NCBI GenBank assembly: GCA_028622995.1 | Contig: JAJQJQ010000004.1 | Location: 5,084,001 to 5,148,000 of the forward strand | Origin: Panagrolaimus kolymaensis | Taxonomy: Eukaryota > Nematoda > Chromadorea > Rhabditida > Panagrolaimidae | Direction: 5' to 3' | Length of the DNA stretch: 64,000 bases | Part shown: positions 1 through 12,300 of the stretch, piece by piece | How the letters are laid out: the number at the start of each line of letters is the position of its first letter | How positions within the stretch are numbered: the stretch's first letter is position 1 | Program-made: the position numbers and the translations under genes | The notes under the pieces: model-generated | Seen by the model: the letters and a program-made list of their open reading frames with translations, nothing else | Told to the model about the DNA's origin: nothing | Database searches by the model: none

Positions 1-549
1 GTTTCACTTAATCTATTTCCTAAAAAAAATCAATGGATTTTAGTTTCATAAGAGAAATCAAAAGTTAATATTTACCTAAAAGTGCAGCTTGTTCTTTTCC
101 AAGTTCAGTTAATCGACGTTCTGATGCTTCTTTTGTTGGCGTGAAAAATTGTCCATGTCGAATTAAAAAAATATGTCGAATTGCAGTTGGTTGAACTTTT
201 TCAAGCATTTGTTTTTGAGTTTCTTCATCTGCATTTTCATATTTTAATGGATCAATAAGAGTAATAGGTTCACGGCTAAAAAAAGGCATAAAAGTAAAAG
301 CAATATTAAAAATTGTATCAAAGTAAAAAAAACTTACAAATCCCAATTATTATTCCATGGCTGAAATTCATGTTCAGTATAAAAAGTATGAGAAGACGAA
401 GTTGTTATTGTTGGATTTGATGATGAGAAATTAATAGGAATCTTTTCAATTACAGTAGAAGCAAAAACCTTGAGATCATCACGATAATAAAATCCAGATG
501 CAACAGCTGCTGCGAAGGGAAAACCAACAGAACCAAATCGGCGAAACAT
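1..549 (-). CDS. pgam-5: PGAM5-like mitochondrial Ser/Thr phosphatase, N-terminal part (runs off left edge)
   Basis: Histidine-phosphatase-fold enzyme. PGAM5 proteins are anchored in mitochondrial membranes and dephosphorylate protein Ser/Thr in mitochondrial stress, mitophagy and fission. The start is the ATG at 549. Exons are 549-338, 275-76 and 19-1 (continuing), with introns of 62 and 56 nt; the phases join cleanly. Residues 1-25 hold a short hydrophobic stretch with a GFPFAAAVASGF core, fitting a membrane anchor. The family's N-terminal WNxNWD motif followed by REP is present, split by intron 1. The catalytic RHGQ motif is at about residues 110-113, preceded by IRHIFLI, and then comes the typical LTELGKEQAALLG. 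The C-terminal catalytic half lies outside the window. It is divergently arranged with the gene starting at 782, so the two share a ~230-bp promoter region. Confidence 0.88.
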
Positions 550-781
550 TTTTATGAAAATTAGAGAAATCTCTTATTCGGTATCTTCACCCTTTTGCTC
601 TTCCACTCGTTGATGGTGTTAACCAACAAAAAAGTTATCGCCAACCTCTTACTTTTTCCCTCTCATTAAGCAATAAATTTGCATAAATTTTTTATCCCAC
701 CATTTTTGCAGACATTTTTTGATTGAAACTTTTCAAAGTCATTGTGATGTTTTCTGCTGAATAAAGACGAACGTCATCAAA

Positions 782-3218
782 ATGAAGGTAAGTTTTCAAT
801 AGTTTTTCTTTCTCATTTATTTATTTTTAGAGTATTCACTTGATCATATTGTACTTTTGCTTCTTGTTTGCATCACTATCATGTTCATTTAAAATTAATT
901 ATGGTTCACCTTTCTTTGAATGTATGAATAATTCGGATATTACTCTTCTAAAAACTTCTATCGCTTGTAAGTTTGCGTATCTTAATTTTTAGCATTAATA
1001 AAGTCATTTTTTAGATTTATCTGAGCCCACATTTGGCTTCATTGAATTTAATTCTAGCATAGAATACACATATGATCAAAAATATATGTTTGCAGTCTGT
1101 GTATGTCGTGAAAGCTTTGATACCGTATTCTTTACAATTCCATCTCTTGAATACACTGGCATGGATTATGTTGTACTTTGTGTTATCAATGAAAACCCAT
1201 CTGCTTCTCTTGGAATTTATGACAACCATGAACTTTATGATCTTCTTTTATCTCAGCGAATGGAAAATTATCCTACTTCTGTTTTGCGTGTAGTACAAAC
1301 TGGACAAGATGATGATGAATCGGGTTGTTATGATATTGATGGGTATCGTACGGTAAGTTTTCTATTCATCATTATCCGATTATGTACATACCTTTAATTT
1401 TAGAAAAACATCTTTGGTCAAAAAACTTGCATTCTAGAATCTGAACGTCATTCAAATTCTTCCTTAAATTATGAATATTCTGGACCTATGGAAGCAAAAC
1501 ATTTTTATCAGTTTTCTTCGGTTCTCTTTAATGATTTGATACAGAAATGTTTTACAACGCTTAACACTTCTCAGTATCATATTCATTCATCTAAAAATGG
1601 AACATGTTTTTTTACAAATGACGCTTCTTCTTCTAAGGTTTTATGCTGTTGTCCATATGTTTCACAATTATGTCAAAAAAGAAATGATAATTTGTTGTGC
1701 TTTTATGGTGATTATCCTGAGTCAGGTAAAAATTCCATGGCTGCTAAAGATTTTTTCAATCAAAGTATCAAAGGTTGCACTATTCGAATAGCAGCACACT
1801 TTAATGAAACGACGTCAAACATTTCTCTCGAATATACATACAAGCATCAAACAGAGATATGTGAAAATTATATAACTACTCAAAGTGATGAAACGCCAAT
1901 TTGTTCATTTAATTCAATCAAACTTGATAGTCTTATTATTAATGGATGCTGTAATAACACAAACTTTTGCAATTTTGATTTTCTTCCACCAAGAGTAAAC
2001 ATAACTATTCGAGTAAAGGCAAGGCATTTTGAATAATATTATTTCTTTATTTTTATTTTTTAGTGTGTTAACAAACCATATCTCGAATATTATTTTGACT
2101 CTGCCGAAAAATGTCAAGCTTATTTTGATCTTACTCTCAAACAACGTGTATTTGTTTACGAAAAATTTAATTGCGATTTCATTGAGTCAACCAAGTAAGG
2201 GAAATTTTAGATATTAAACTAATCAACCATTTTTTTAGGCAACTCTTAAATAACACTTCTGATTACGAACTTATGTTTATTAATATAACCAAGAATGATT
2301 CTGATAAATGTCCTCAACGAATCTATAATGAAACTCATCTGTACAAAATCCAACCTTTAATTCGTTATATTTGTGACACGACTGATTGTGATCAAAGTGT
2401 ACCATTTTATAATGTTGTGAATTCGTTAGCATTTAAATGTCAAATTTTGAAATGGACAGAACTAAAGCTGGAAGAAATGAACGAAACATTAAACATGGTT
2501 AATGAAACAAAAACAAAAGATCGATGGATTTGTTACGTCAAAATTGAACAACGTGATGGTAATTTAACATTTATTGAAGCTGGACATGTAAGTTTTTACG
2601 TAATTTTTTTAAGTTAATCTCTATCCTCTTTTAGCTCGACGTCAATGACAAACCTGCCTGCATGTACAGAAATATGAATTACTCGGATTATTGCTGCGTG
2701 AACATAAATGGCATTTCTCAAATGAGCTCAACGTGTAATGTCGAAACTATGCTTGCTCAATATGAAATTGCACATAAACAAAATTCAACAACTTATAGCA
2801 TACTCAGAAATCAAAAAAATATTAAATGCATAATGAACGAAATTGTTAATGATGACTCTCGATGTCCAGCAAATGATGGATGTTTTGAAACTCGAAATTT
2901 TGATGCTTCAAGCACATATGCGGTAAGGATTTATTAAAAGTATCTGAGTTTTAAATAAGTGATTTTCAGGAACCTGCTGGATGTTTAGGACTTGCTGAAG
3001 AATACATTCTCAAATCATCACCTGAAGCATCTTACAGTTTAGCATGTCGATCAATCGAAAATTTTGGTCATTGTTCTGTCGTTTATAATCCTGATGGTCA
3101 ACAAAAAATTGTATGTTGCTGTAATCAAGTGAATGATAATTTATGTGAAACAGGCATGGCAAAAGTGAAATCAGATATTGGAAGAAAAGTTCAATCTTTT
3201 CACAGCATAAAAACTTGA
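782..3218 (+). CDS. Large secreted cysteine-rich protein, family unrecognised (copy A)
   Basis: About 700 residues from eight exons: 782-787, 831-966, 1015-1352, 1404-2012 (or ending 1994), 2064-2194, 2239-2587, 2635-2922 and 2970-3218. The six-base first exon encodes only Met-Lys; exon 2 continues a clear signal peptide (hydrophobic run ending SLSCS). The rest is rich in cysteine and in N-glycosylation sequons, with repeated CC pairs (CCCC, SDYCC, VCCC) suggesting several disulphide-bonded modules. No transmembrane segment is visible after the signal, so secretion is inferred. I do not recognise the family. A full paralogue with matching intron phases lies at 61470-64000 on the other strand, and a copy of the last ~500 bp lies at 5804-6315. 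AATAAA signals follow at 3286 and 3315. The alternative donor in exon 4 changes only six residues. Confidence 0.8.
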
Positions 3219-3538
3219 AACTTTAGTTGACGTTTATTTACCTTTTTAATATGTAATTGTTATTGTATGTATTTTATTAGTTAATAATAAATTTTTTATA
3301 AACATTTTTACTTTAATAAAGTTGCTACTGTTACTTGGCAAATTTACTTAAGAAAGATAAGAAGGACGGGAATGAATTCCATCATCAAGGCAATGAAAAG
3401 CAAAAAAAGCAGGGAAAAAATGAAAAAGTAAAGATAACATTGTTCTTTTCGCGTGTTTAAATTATCGATTTAAATTAAATGGATCTAAATCATACTAACA
3501 TCATAAAAAATTATGGTACTTCAAAAAACAATGTTGTT
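3219..3538. other. Convergent 3' flanks
   Basis: This stretch holds the 3' UTR and AATAAA signals of the Cys-rich gene on the left and the 3' UTR of the Gly/Ser-rich gene on the right. No further coding potential is visible. Confidence 0.6.
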
Positions 3539-3975
3539 TTAATCAATTTTTTTCGCAGTAATATTTTGCCGTGGAAAATTTGATCCACTACTTCCATGAC
3601 TTCCAATTCCTCCAACATATGGATATGGATATATTGCCCCAACAGGTCTTATTCCTCCAGTTGAGATATTACAAACACCTGAGTTACCTGAACTTGAGCT
3701 GCTACTACTTCCAATTGACGCTTTTAATCCGGTACCACTTCCAACGGATCCACTAGAACTTGAAAGGCTTGATTGACTTCCAGAGCTAGCAATACCAGAG
3801 GGTTTGCTGATACTTCTTCCACTGAAGCTGGAAGTTCGAGCTCCACTAAATCCACCTCTAAATCCACCGCCCCTAGCTAGAAAAGATATTGTAGTTTTAA
3901 AAAAACTAAAACTTTTTTACCTTCAATGAAAACAAAAATAGCAAAAATAATAAAAATTAATGAAAACTTTTTCAT
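3539..3975 (-). CDS. Small secreted Gly/Ser-rich protein
   Basis: Two exons, 3975-3921 and 3876-3539 (44-nt intron), giving 130 residues. Residues 1-18 form a strong signal peptide (MKKFSLIFIIFAIFVF). The mature part begins with an RGGGFRGGF-type Gly/Arg stretch and continues as a Ser/Gly-rich low-complexity region with runs of serine. It has a single cysteine near the middle and a YPYPYVGG segment near the end. Such proteins are common among nematode cuticle, surface or antimicrobial-like secreted peptides, but no family is recognisable and no function is claimed. Reading frame and stop were checked across the intron. Confidence 0.65.
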
Positions 3976-4133
3976 TTTTAAATAACCTTTTTACTGAAAT
4001 AAACCGCAAACTACAAAATGAACATGAATGAGAGAATAATCACAAACAAAAAGTTTAATTGGAAAAAAACATTAAAAATAATCCAACTTTTATCCTCCAA
4101 AAAACTCTCTGAATTTAGTGTGTAACAAGCGAG

Positions 4134-4153
4134 GACCCCGCTTTCGCGGGGTC
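4134..4153. repeat. GC-rich perfect hairpin
   Basis: An 8-bp perfect stem (GACCCCGC with GCGGGGTC) closes a 4-nt TTTC loop. It stands out in the otherwise AT-rich 3976-4268 gap, which shows no coding. A comparable GC-rich hairpin, also followed by ATGTAA, lies at about 48248-48275. Confidence 0.7.
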
Positions 4154-4268
4154 TCATGTAATCTCATACTTCAAGTATTTATCAATTAAACTAACAAAAC
4201 TTAATAACATACAAACAATATATATTTTTAACTATCATTTATTAATTATATACATACAAAAAAATATA

Positions 4269-5579
4269 TTAATCTTCAAAAAAATTCCATTTTAAAGCTT
4301 CTTCAATCATTGCTTCATCATTCATTTGAGGAGTTTTTGAAACATCGTTAACATTTGTTGATAAAGTTTTATCTGAACTTTCTTCACCAGTAGCATTGTC
4401 TTCATTCAAATTTGTAAATAAAGCATTTTGAACAACATTCATTCGATGATTAACATTTACATCTTGAACAGGACTTTTAACATTAGATTCTTTTTCACTT
4501 TCACTAACTTTTGGAGGATATGATACTTCATCAGCAGATACAAAATAAGTAAAATCATTTCTTTCACTTTCAGAAGGCTGAACAATTTCAGTATCATTAT
4601 AAGCATACAAAATTGGAATTATTGATTCATCATTAAGCAGAAAATAATCTTTTTCTTCAATATGAAACTTTGAAACTTCTACTAAAAAAATTTCTTATAA
4701 TATATAATAAATAAAAACAAAAATAAACGAACAAAGTTGACATTTAACATTCTTCATAATGAAAAGTTCAGCTAATCCAAAACAAAAAGAATGATCAGGT
4801 TCAGCTTTTGAATTCATCATTACAGCAACGATACCAAAATGTAAACCATCTGATACCAATACACCAAGCAAATTTCCATAAAGACGAACTGGATCTTTCA
4901 CAACATCAAGCATAACAGTTTTTAGTTCCGTAATTTTGCGGTTTACATGTAAACGTTTGTAACATTGCATTAATTTGAAATCAAGTATACTTTCATCTTT
5001 CATTGATTGATTTTCAAGAACCTTCATTTCTGTTAAAGAGGAGATTAATATTTTGTTATCAAGATGAATAAAGTTGTTGAAAGGAGCATTTACATTGTAC
5101 CAACGCCAATTTTTGATTGAAACATATTCTTTTACCTAAAAAAAAAAGAAAATTAAGTTTAATCAAAAATTCTAAAATCTTACATTTATAACGCATTGTT
5201 GAAGAATATTTATCATTTTCAATTTTGTGTTGTTATCGAAAACCACAGCTTCAGCAGTCATACCGCAACATCCAATCAAAGCAAAATTTAACGCTTTTGA
5301 ATTTCTTTCCATTTTTTCGATTTGATCCAATTTACAAACTTTTAAAATCAACCTATAAATTATAACATAAAATAAAATAAAACATTTTAAACTTACGTTA
5401 ACTTTTCTTGATCACTTCGTTTCAATTCCAACATATTTTCAATATTTGTGAAATCAATTTCTTTTTGACATACTTTTTTAATTTCTTTTTGAAACCTTTC
5501 TTCAAAAAAGCTTTTTCTTTTTGACTCATTATCAGCGTCGCCTTCAATTAACTCAACTGAACAAATATTTATTGGAGCA
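4269..5579 (-). CDS. Unrecognised protein, 5' end truncated or rearranged
   Basis: Four exons read continuously: about 5579-5397, 5352-5184, 5135-4733 and 4681-4269, about 390 residues in total. Introns are about 44-51 nt and phases match. I do not recognise a family. Visible landmarks are an IGCCGMTAEAVVF segment in exon 2, a mixed alpha/beta-looking exon 3, and an acidic, Ser/Asn-rich, probably disordered C-terminal ~110 residues. No natural start is visible. The only in-frame ATG at the 5' end (5605) lies inside sequence that codes for a mitochondrial carrier on the other strand, so the true N-terminus seems to have been cut off at about 5580. Frame preservation through three introns argues that the remainder was recently functional. 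Confidence 0.6.
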
Positions 5580-5803
5580 TTGGATTGCGTGAAAAAGACT
5601 ATCAAAAATGAAGGATTCTTTGTAAGTTTCTTAATTTGTTTTCTAACTTATTCATCCTTCCTATTTTTAAAGGCTTTATATAAAGGTATGATAACTCCAT
5701 TGTTAGCTGTAACTCCATTATATGCAGTATTTTTTGGTGGATGTTATATTGGACGATGGCTTCAACAAACTCATCCAAATGAAAAAATTACTTTTATTCA
5801 AGC
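5580..5803 (+). pseudogene. Fragment of a mitochondrial carrier (SLC25) gene
   Basis: Two partial exons, 5580-5621 and 5673-~5803, separated by a 51-nt intron with good splice sites. They encode one internal carrier stretch: LDCVKKTIKNEGFF joined to ALYKGMITPLL, then FFGGCYIGRWLQ. This resembles the second-repeat matrix-loop and transmembrane region of carnitine/acylcarnitine-type carriers (known family: three repeats of about 100 residues). Only about 57 carrier residues are present, with neither the N-terminus nor later repeats. At about 5804 the sequence switches abruptly to a copy of the Cys-rich gene; the carrier frame then hits a stop within about ten codons. It is a non-functional fragment or an assembly join. 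Confidence 0.75.
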
Positions 5804-6315
5804 ATCAGAAATCAAAATAATATTAAATGCATAATGAACGAGATTGCTAATGATGACTCTCCCTGCCCGGCAAATGATGGATGTTTTGAAACTCGAAATA
5901 TGGATGCTTCAAGCACATATGCGGTAAGGATTTATTAAAAGTGTCTGGTTTTAAATAAGTGATTTTCAGGAACCTGCTGGATGTTTAGGACTTGCTGAAG
6001 AATACATTCTCAAATCATCACCTGAAGCATCTTACAGTTTGACATGTCGTTCAATCGAAAATTTTGGTCATTGTTCTGTCGTTTATAATCCTGATGGTCA
6101 ACAAAAAATTGTATGTTGCTGTAATCAAGTGAATGATAATTTATGTGAAACTGGCATGGCAAAAGTGAAATCAGATATTGGAAGAAAAGTTCAATCTTTT
6201 CACAGCATAAAAACTTGAAACTTTAGTTGACGTTTATTTACCTTTTTAATATGTAATTGTTATTGTATGTATTTTCTTTTCGTTATTAGTTAATAATAAA
6301 TTTTTTAATAAACAA
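5804..6315 (+). pseudogene. Duplicated 3' end of the Cys-rich secreted gene
   Basis: Near-identical by eye to 2808-3305, including the intron before the last exon, the stop codon and the AATAAA-bearing 3' flank. A few substitutions separate the two (for example TGCCCGG in place of TGTCCAG near 5867). It contains the end of the penultimate exon and the whole last exon, but no start or signal peptide. Its coding frame is not the frame in which the upstream carrier fragment enters it, so no fusion protein results. Intron conservation shows a DNA-level rather than retro-copied duplication. Confidence 0.85.
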
Positions 6316-9300
6316 ATTTACTTGAGTAAAATAAGCTTTGCTAATGACTGATACATCGTAAATCCAAGTTGCTTTTATCAACGAAATTTTTGTTTTTGCT
6401 TTTCTGGTTTTTTCATTAAACGTTCGATTTTGGCATCTCAAGCATTTTCCTATTTTAGCTCATTTACCCATTTATGTTTTTGACAAACAAACAAAAAAAT
6501 GGAGACACATTTAAAGCATGAATAAAAAGAAAAATGAAATGAACGAACAAAGATGGAATTGCGGCTAGAGTATCAATCTAAAGCTTCAAGCAAGGAACCT
6601 TTGTCATTGCTTTGTTGTAATTCTCAAACCATCGAAAATAAAAAGAAGTGCCAAAAGAGAGTGAAATTCAGCAACAAAAAAAAGATAGATCGACTCTCTT
6701 TCTTCTTTTTCGATGCTTCATAAAACAATTTCGAAAACATAAAAAAGGATTAAATATTTTTTTCATGTCTGTTTTATTGAAACTTTTTTTTCATTCATTT
6801 TTTTTGTTTTTATGAAACGCATATGATGAAAGTACTTTTTTGAGAGTTTAATTAAAAAGGAGCTTGTTTACAGCCGTCTTCGGTCAAACCTTGAAGGAAA
6901 ACATTTTTTTTGTTTTGTCAAACACTAATATCCCATTTTATTGAATATATATATTTTTTTTCAAGTGCCATGTGTGAAAATAAGTGGATTTCTAAAAGTG
7001 GTGCGGATACATTTCAAGCTACAAAAAAAAATTGAACGATTATTTGGAATTGGTTTGGATGAAAAATTTCATCGATTGTATTTCAGCCTATCACGGTAGC
7101 AAAATAAGCAGAGAGCTAATCTCCCAATCTGAAGCCACACACCCAGGGAAATCCTGTTTACAATTTTTTTGCTCAATATTTTGTCCCATTTTTTAAACTA
7201 ATGACGATGATGAAACGCATACATTATTTTTTACAATCTCTCTCATTCTTTCTTTGGTTCCAGATGTGTCCTAAAATTCTCTTTAAAGTCATTTAAAAAA
7301 AGCCATTCATTTATTTGAAGAAAAAAATGAAGATGAGGATAATCTCATCAGAGTGAGTCAGCTTTGTCGTTCGCAGTATAGCATTGTTGATGAATGAAGA
7401 TGCTTTTAAAATTAGCTATGCTTTTATTTTTGTACAATTAGTCACTTTCTAGCACTTTTTCTTCTCCAACAACAACATGGGTGTTTTAAAGTTAGTTTGT
7501 TATTATAATCGCCTCCTTTTTTCTTTTCTTCTTTCATCACAAAAAATGAATGCCGTTCCAAAAATGAAAACAATTTCCTTTTCTTCCTTCGTAAAAAAAA
7601 ATGCCCCTGGTGAGTGTGTTTGAAGACGGTGGTGTTCATCTTTCTCGACTTTGGCTGCTACGAAAAAAGTCTTTCTTCTCCATTTTGTTTTTGAAACTAT
7701 ATTTTTTACATAGAAAAAAAATTCGTATGTTTTTTCCCACTGCTTCTCTGCCTTATTTGGTTAGACAAGAAAAAAAAAACAGACTCAAGAAAGTTTTTGA
7801 CCATCAAAGAAAAATATGCCGCTGATGCTTCCGATGTCTGTCTGTTTGCTTGCTTGCTTGCCTTTGAGCCAAATGCTTTATTATTTTTTATTCTAAAAAC
7901 TATTCTTCCTCCAAAAATGCCTTTTTTGCATTTCCCTTCTTTCTTCTTTCATTTTTTAAAGGCAACCAAAAATGGCAAAAAAAAAGAATACCACTACCAC
8001 CAAGAACGAGAAAGAAAGAGAGCTGTTTCTTTTCTTCCCATTTTTTCTTTTTCTTATTCATCGAGTATTTATATTGGTGTCTTCGTCTTCGTTTCTTTTT
8101 TTTATATAAAAAACGGAAAGAATTGAAAAGAAATATTTACTACTACTTGGAAGAAAAATGTAGTTGCTAGTTGTAAAGAAATCTGTTTTGCATTGTTTTT
8201 TTTTATTTGACATGTTTCTTTACTTCTATCTTCTTTTTTTATGAAGCTAATTTTGGGTTGGTTGCTGTTATTTTAGGATAAATAAAAACAAAATTAGTTT
8301 GTCTTGTTGCATTTTATGGGATTTAAATGTTGCGTTTTTTTTGAAATTTATCGAATTCTAAAATGTGTTTTATTGAAATCGCAAAATGTCTGTCTTTGAA
8401 AATTATTTCCTAACCGAATAATTTTTCTAAAAAATTCTGAAATCTATCTAATCAAAAACTTATTTAATACCGTTATTAAAATTCATGGAAAAAAAAGAAA
8501 TATTTCGTCCATAAATTTTGTAGGATTTTCTAACATTTCCATTGCGAGATATATCCCAGAATAGCATTTTTAACTAAAAATTATCATTCTTGATTACTCG
8601 AATTTTTTTACAAAATATTTTTACGTTTTTTCTTTTTCTTTCTTCCAAAGCTTCTTTCAACATTTTATCTTTTAATCCAAAAAACTCATTCAATTCTAAT
8701 ATCTCTTTCTTCTTCCATTATATTGCATTGTATTTTTTTCTTTTTTCATCGGGTTGCATCTTTTTCTTCTTCAATTCAAGTTTTATTTCTTCCTATATTT
8801 TCTCTCAACTACTACTAGCTGCTTTGGCTATTTATTTCCCTTGAGAAAGGAAAAAAATTGTTGTTGTTTGCAAAAAAAGAAAAATCCAATGGATGCTTGC
8901 TTCTCTGCCATAGACATTTTGGAAGAATGATAGAAAAAAAGCTTAATGTCCAAAAAAGAAAAATAGAAGAATAAGAAAGTGATGGCGCCACCATTACAGA
9001 GCTTATTTGCATTCCCTCACAAACAAAATTTTTAGTGGGAGGCGCAAGGCTATCTTTTTTTGGTTGACAGAAAACATTCTTTTTTAGGAAGAAATTTATT
9101 GGCATTTGAAGACTCAGATGGGTCATCGAACATAAAAAGAAGAAAATAAATGGAGTAAGTTAAAAAGAAATTTCTTCGATAAAGATGGTATCAAAAAAAA
9201 GAAAACAAAAGAAAGTAAATTAATAAAGAAGATGTATCCTCATTCCAAATGAGGCGGAAGAAAATAAGTACTTCATCGCAATGTCTGAAAAGGAATGAGT

Positions 9301-12300
9301 AAAACTTTTTTAAAGGCAACTTTGAAAGATGCTTTTCACCCTTAAAAATTTTTTGGTTAATCTTTTTATAAATTTTTTAGCGCTTTCAAATATTTCGAAA
9401 TCGTAAACAGTTTTTCTTTGATATCGCCATATTTATTTGACTAGAAAAAAACAAACAAACCAAAAAGAAAGTAGCATCATTTTCTTTTTAGATGACACTA
9501 AAAAAATTTCATTGCTCTCATGTCTTCGATTTCAACTATTTTTTTTGTTTTTAAAATTTAAACCATCCATATTGTTTTACAAATTTTCAAACATTCAAAA
9601 GAAAAAATATTCAGCTGTTTTTTTCTTATTTCTTTCTTCACTTTTTTTGAAGGAACTAAAGCAAATGAAAGAAAAAATAATTCGTTAAACATATTTTCGC
9701 TCCATTTTTTTCTCGCTTCAATGATTTCACTTTAGTAAAAAGAAATTTAAAGTATGCAGCAAAAACAGTTGCCAACAGCATCCTAAAAAAATAAAAACAT
9801 ATGCCTTTTTTAGAAGAAACATTGATTATTAAAAATATATATATATATCTTTTTCTTCTTCTTTGCAGCTTGTTTGAAGAAAAGTAACGAAAAAAAAAAA
9901 GAGATGTCAATATGGTTGCTTTGGTAACACCTCAAATCTTTTACTCATTTGGCTTATTCATTCTCCTTATTTTCCGTTGAATTAAATAATATTTTTTCTT
10001 GTGAATTTTTAAAATCTCTTTGTAAATTTTAAAGGATTAGAAAAACCCATAAATCCTCGTTTTGGGTATCTGTCTTTTAGTTTAGTATCCATATTTTCCA
10101 TAAACAATAACTCATCTAACCAACCCATTATTATTTGTTTTCTAATAAAATTTAAAAAAATTATGGCGAGTCACCGCAAAAGCAAAAAACACGACTTTTG
10201 TTTTTTCTTTTTCTCAAAAACTTTAAACTGCCCAACTTACTTCCTTGTAAACTCGTTTTAAAAATGGTTTTATTTATTTTTATTTATGTCAAATATCGAA
10301 TATCCTCGGCATTTTGTGATTCACTTCAGTCATTCCCCATTCCGTATTACTCTCTTGAGGCAAATGTCCACCATCTTTAAAAAAAAGTTCAGCTTCAAAT
10401 GTTTTTTTGTTTGCTCCTAAAAACTTCGAAAAAACAAAGTTTTAACTTTAAGAAAAGGGCATAAAAATTGACAATTTTTTTTATATGAGTAAGTTGATAC
10501 TTTTCATGTCGAGCTTTATAAATAATAATATGTGACAAAAGCGAAGATGTTTTACAATTGCTTTTTAGTTGAAGAAAATAGGAACCAGCTGGAGAAGCAG
10601 CTTTAGTCGAGCTTTAATGGGATTTTAAATAAGCTGTCTTTAGGTTGTTGAGAAAAAGAATGAAACGGGCTTGATTATACTACTAATGTTAGAGCGATGT
10701 TTATTTTTAGTAAAGTATAGTGTCGAGTCTCACCAAAAAAATTTTTTTGCTATAAAACTTTAGATTTTAGATCTGTTTTGCCAAACCTCAACCTTTAAAT
10801 TCCAAACGCTTCGTAAAATATAATATTTTTAATGCTAAAAAAAGTTATTTTTCAAATCAATTATCTCGCAAAATCAAAGCTTTATATTTTTTATATCTCT
10901 TCGTTTATTTTCACGCAAATTCCCATTCAATATATCCACTTAAATTCATTTTTCTTTTGTTGAGTGAAAAAAGCTGCTTCATTCGAGCCACATTTTTTTA
11001 TATGTATGACCATAACAAACAAAAAATAATCGTTCGTGTCGTCATTCATTGTTTCCATTTTGTGCGCGAAAATGGAAAAAAATTGAATTGGGCAAAAGAA
11101 ATGGGAGAGAAATTGAGTGGACAAAACAACGACGCGGTTTTCCTTTTTTTTCAATTTATTTGTCCGAAAAAATGAAAAGTATTGATTCAGCTTATAAACG
11201 CAGCAAGCGAGTAGTTTGTAAGCTGTAAAAAGCGCTTACTTAAGCTTAACTCCTTTTCTCGATTTTTGTATTATATATTTTTAATGAAAGAGAAACTTTG
11301 TAATAAAAGAAAAAAGTTTTAAAACCTTTAAATTTTATAACCCCGTGAACAAAACTTTTTTTTGGGAGGTTGGATTGAAGAACTTTTCAAGAAGTCAAAG
11401 ATTCTTTTTTTTGAAGTAAAGTTTCTTTTTTAGCTAATGTTTGAACACTCTTTTTTTGTGAAACTGCTTGTTTGAAGCTTAATTGAACTAGACATTTTCT
11501 CTTCTTCTTTTTTTTCATTTCTTCGTAGACTGGCACTTCTTTTTTTTTTGTTTTGAACCATTTTTGAGTTTTTGCAAAAAATTAAACAAAAAGTGAAACA
11601 TTTCTGGTATGTTTGAAAAGAATTTCCAACTTTATTTTTTATAATTTTTAAAAGCTTGCAAAATCTTGATCTCTAGATGTGTTTCATTTATTAAAAACCC
11701 TATGGCAACGCCATCCTAGTTATTTTTGAACAATGTCTCTAAGTATGTAGTTGAAGAAAAATTTCAACGTCTATCTTTGACCCTTTTTTCTTTTGTTTTT
11801 TTCTCCCCCGTTTGTCACCAAATATTTTTGTCTGAGAGTAGCTTTGAACAAAAAAAAAAACGAACGCTAGCTTTTTTTGTTTTGTTTTTAACGGACAACC
11901 TCCTCCTTGTCTTCTTCTCCATTTTCAAAGCTTCTTTTTGGATAGAGAAAGGGGCTTCATTTTTTACATTTTTTTTTCTAAGCGTTTTTAGAAGAAAAAA
12001 TTTTGAAGTGTAAAAATAACGGAAGAGTAACGTCAAAAAAAAATTAGATTTTCTTTGCTGCAAAAACAGCGGCGGCAATGGCTACTTTGTATTTGTAATA
12101 TTCGCTTACAACCCCGCGGGAGATATTCCACTTTTTCTAATGGTTTTTGACCTGATGAAAGTAGGAATAGCGAGAGATTGAATGAATAAATTTTCAATAA
12201 AAGTAAATAAAAATGCTGAAATGATATTGCGATTTTGAATTATATTTTTAGCTTTTTTTGGTGCAACAAACTATATTACGAAATAACGAAGTGATGCGTC

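Noticed and set aside
7442..8126. Overlapping 65-109-residue frames in the pyrimidine-rich region
   Set aside because: They consist of Phe/Leu/Lys/Ser runs dictated by T and A tracts, overlap on both strands, and have no splice or domain support.
11726..12078. Two antiparallel frames of about 90 residues
   Set aside because: Mirror images of the same homopolymer tracts, with no codon preference or conserved motif.
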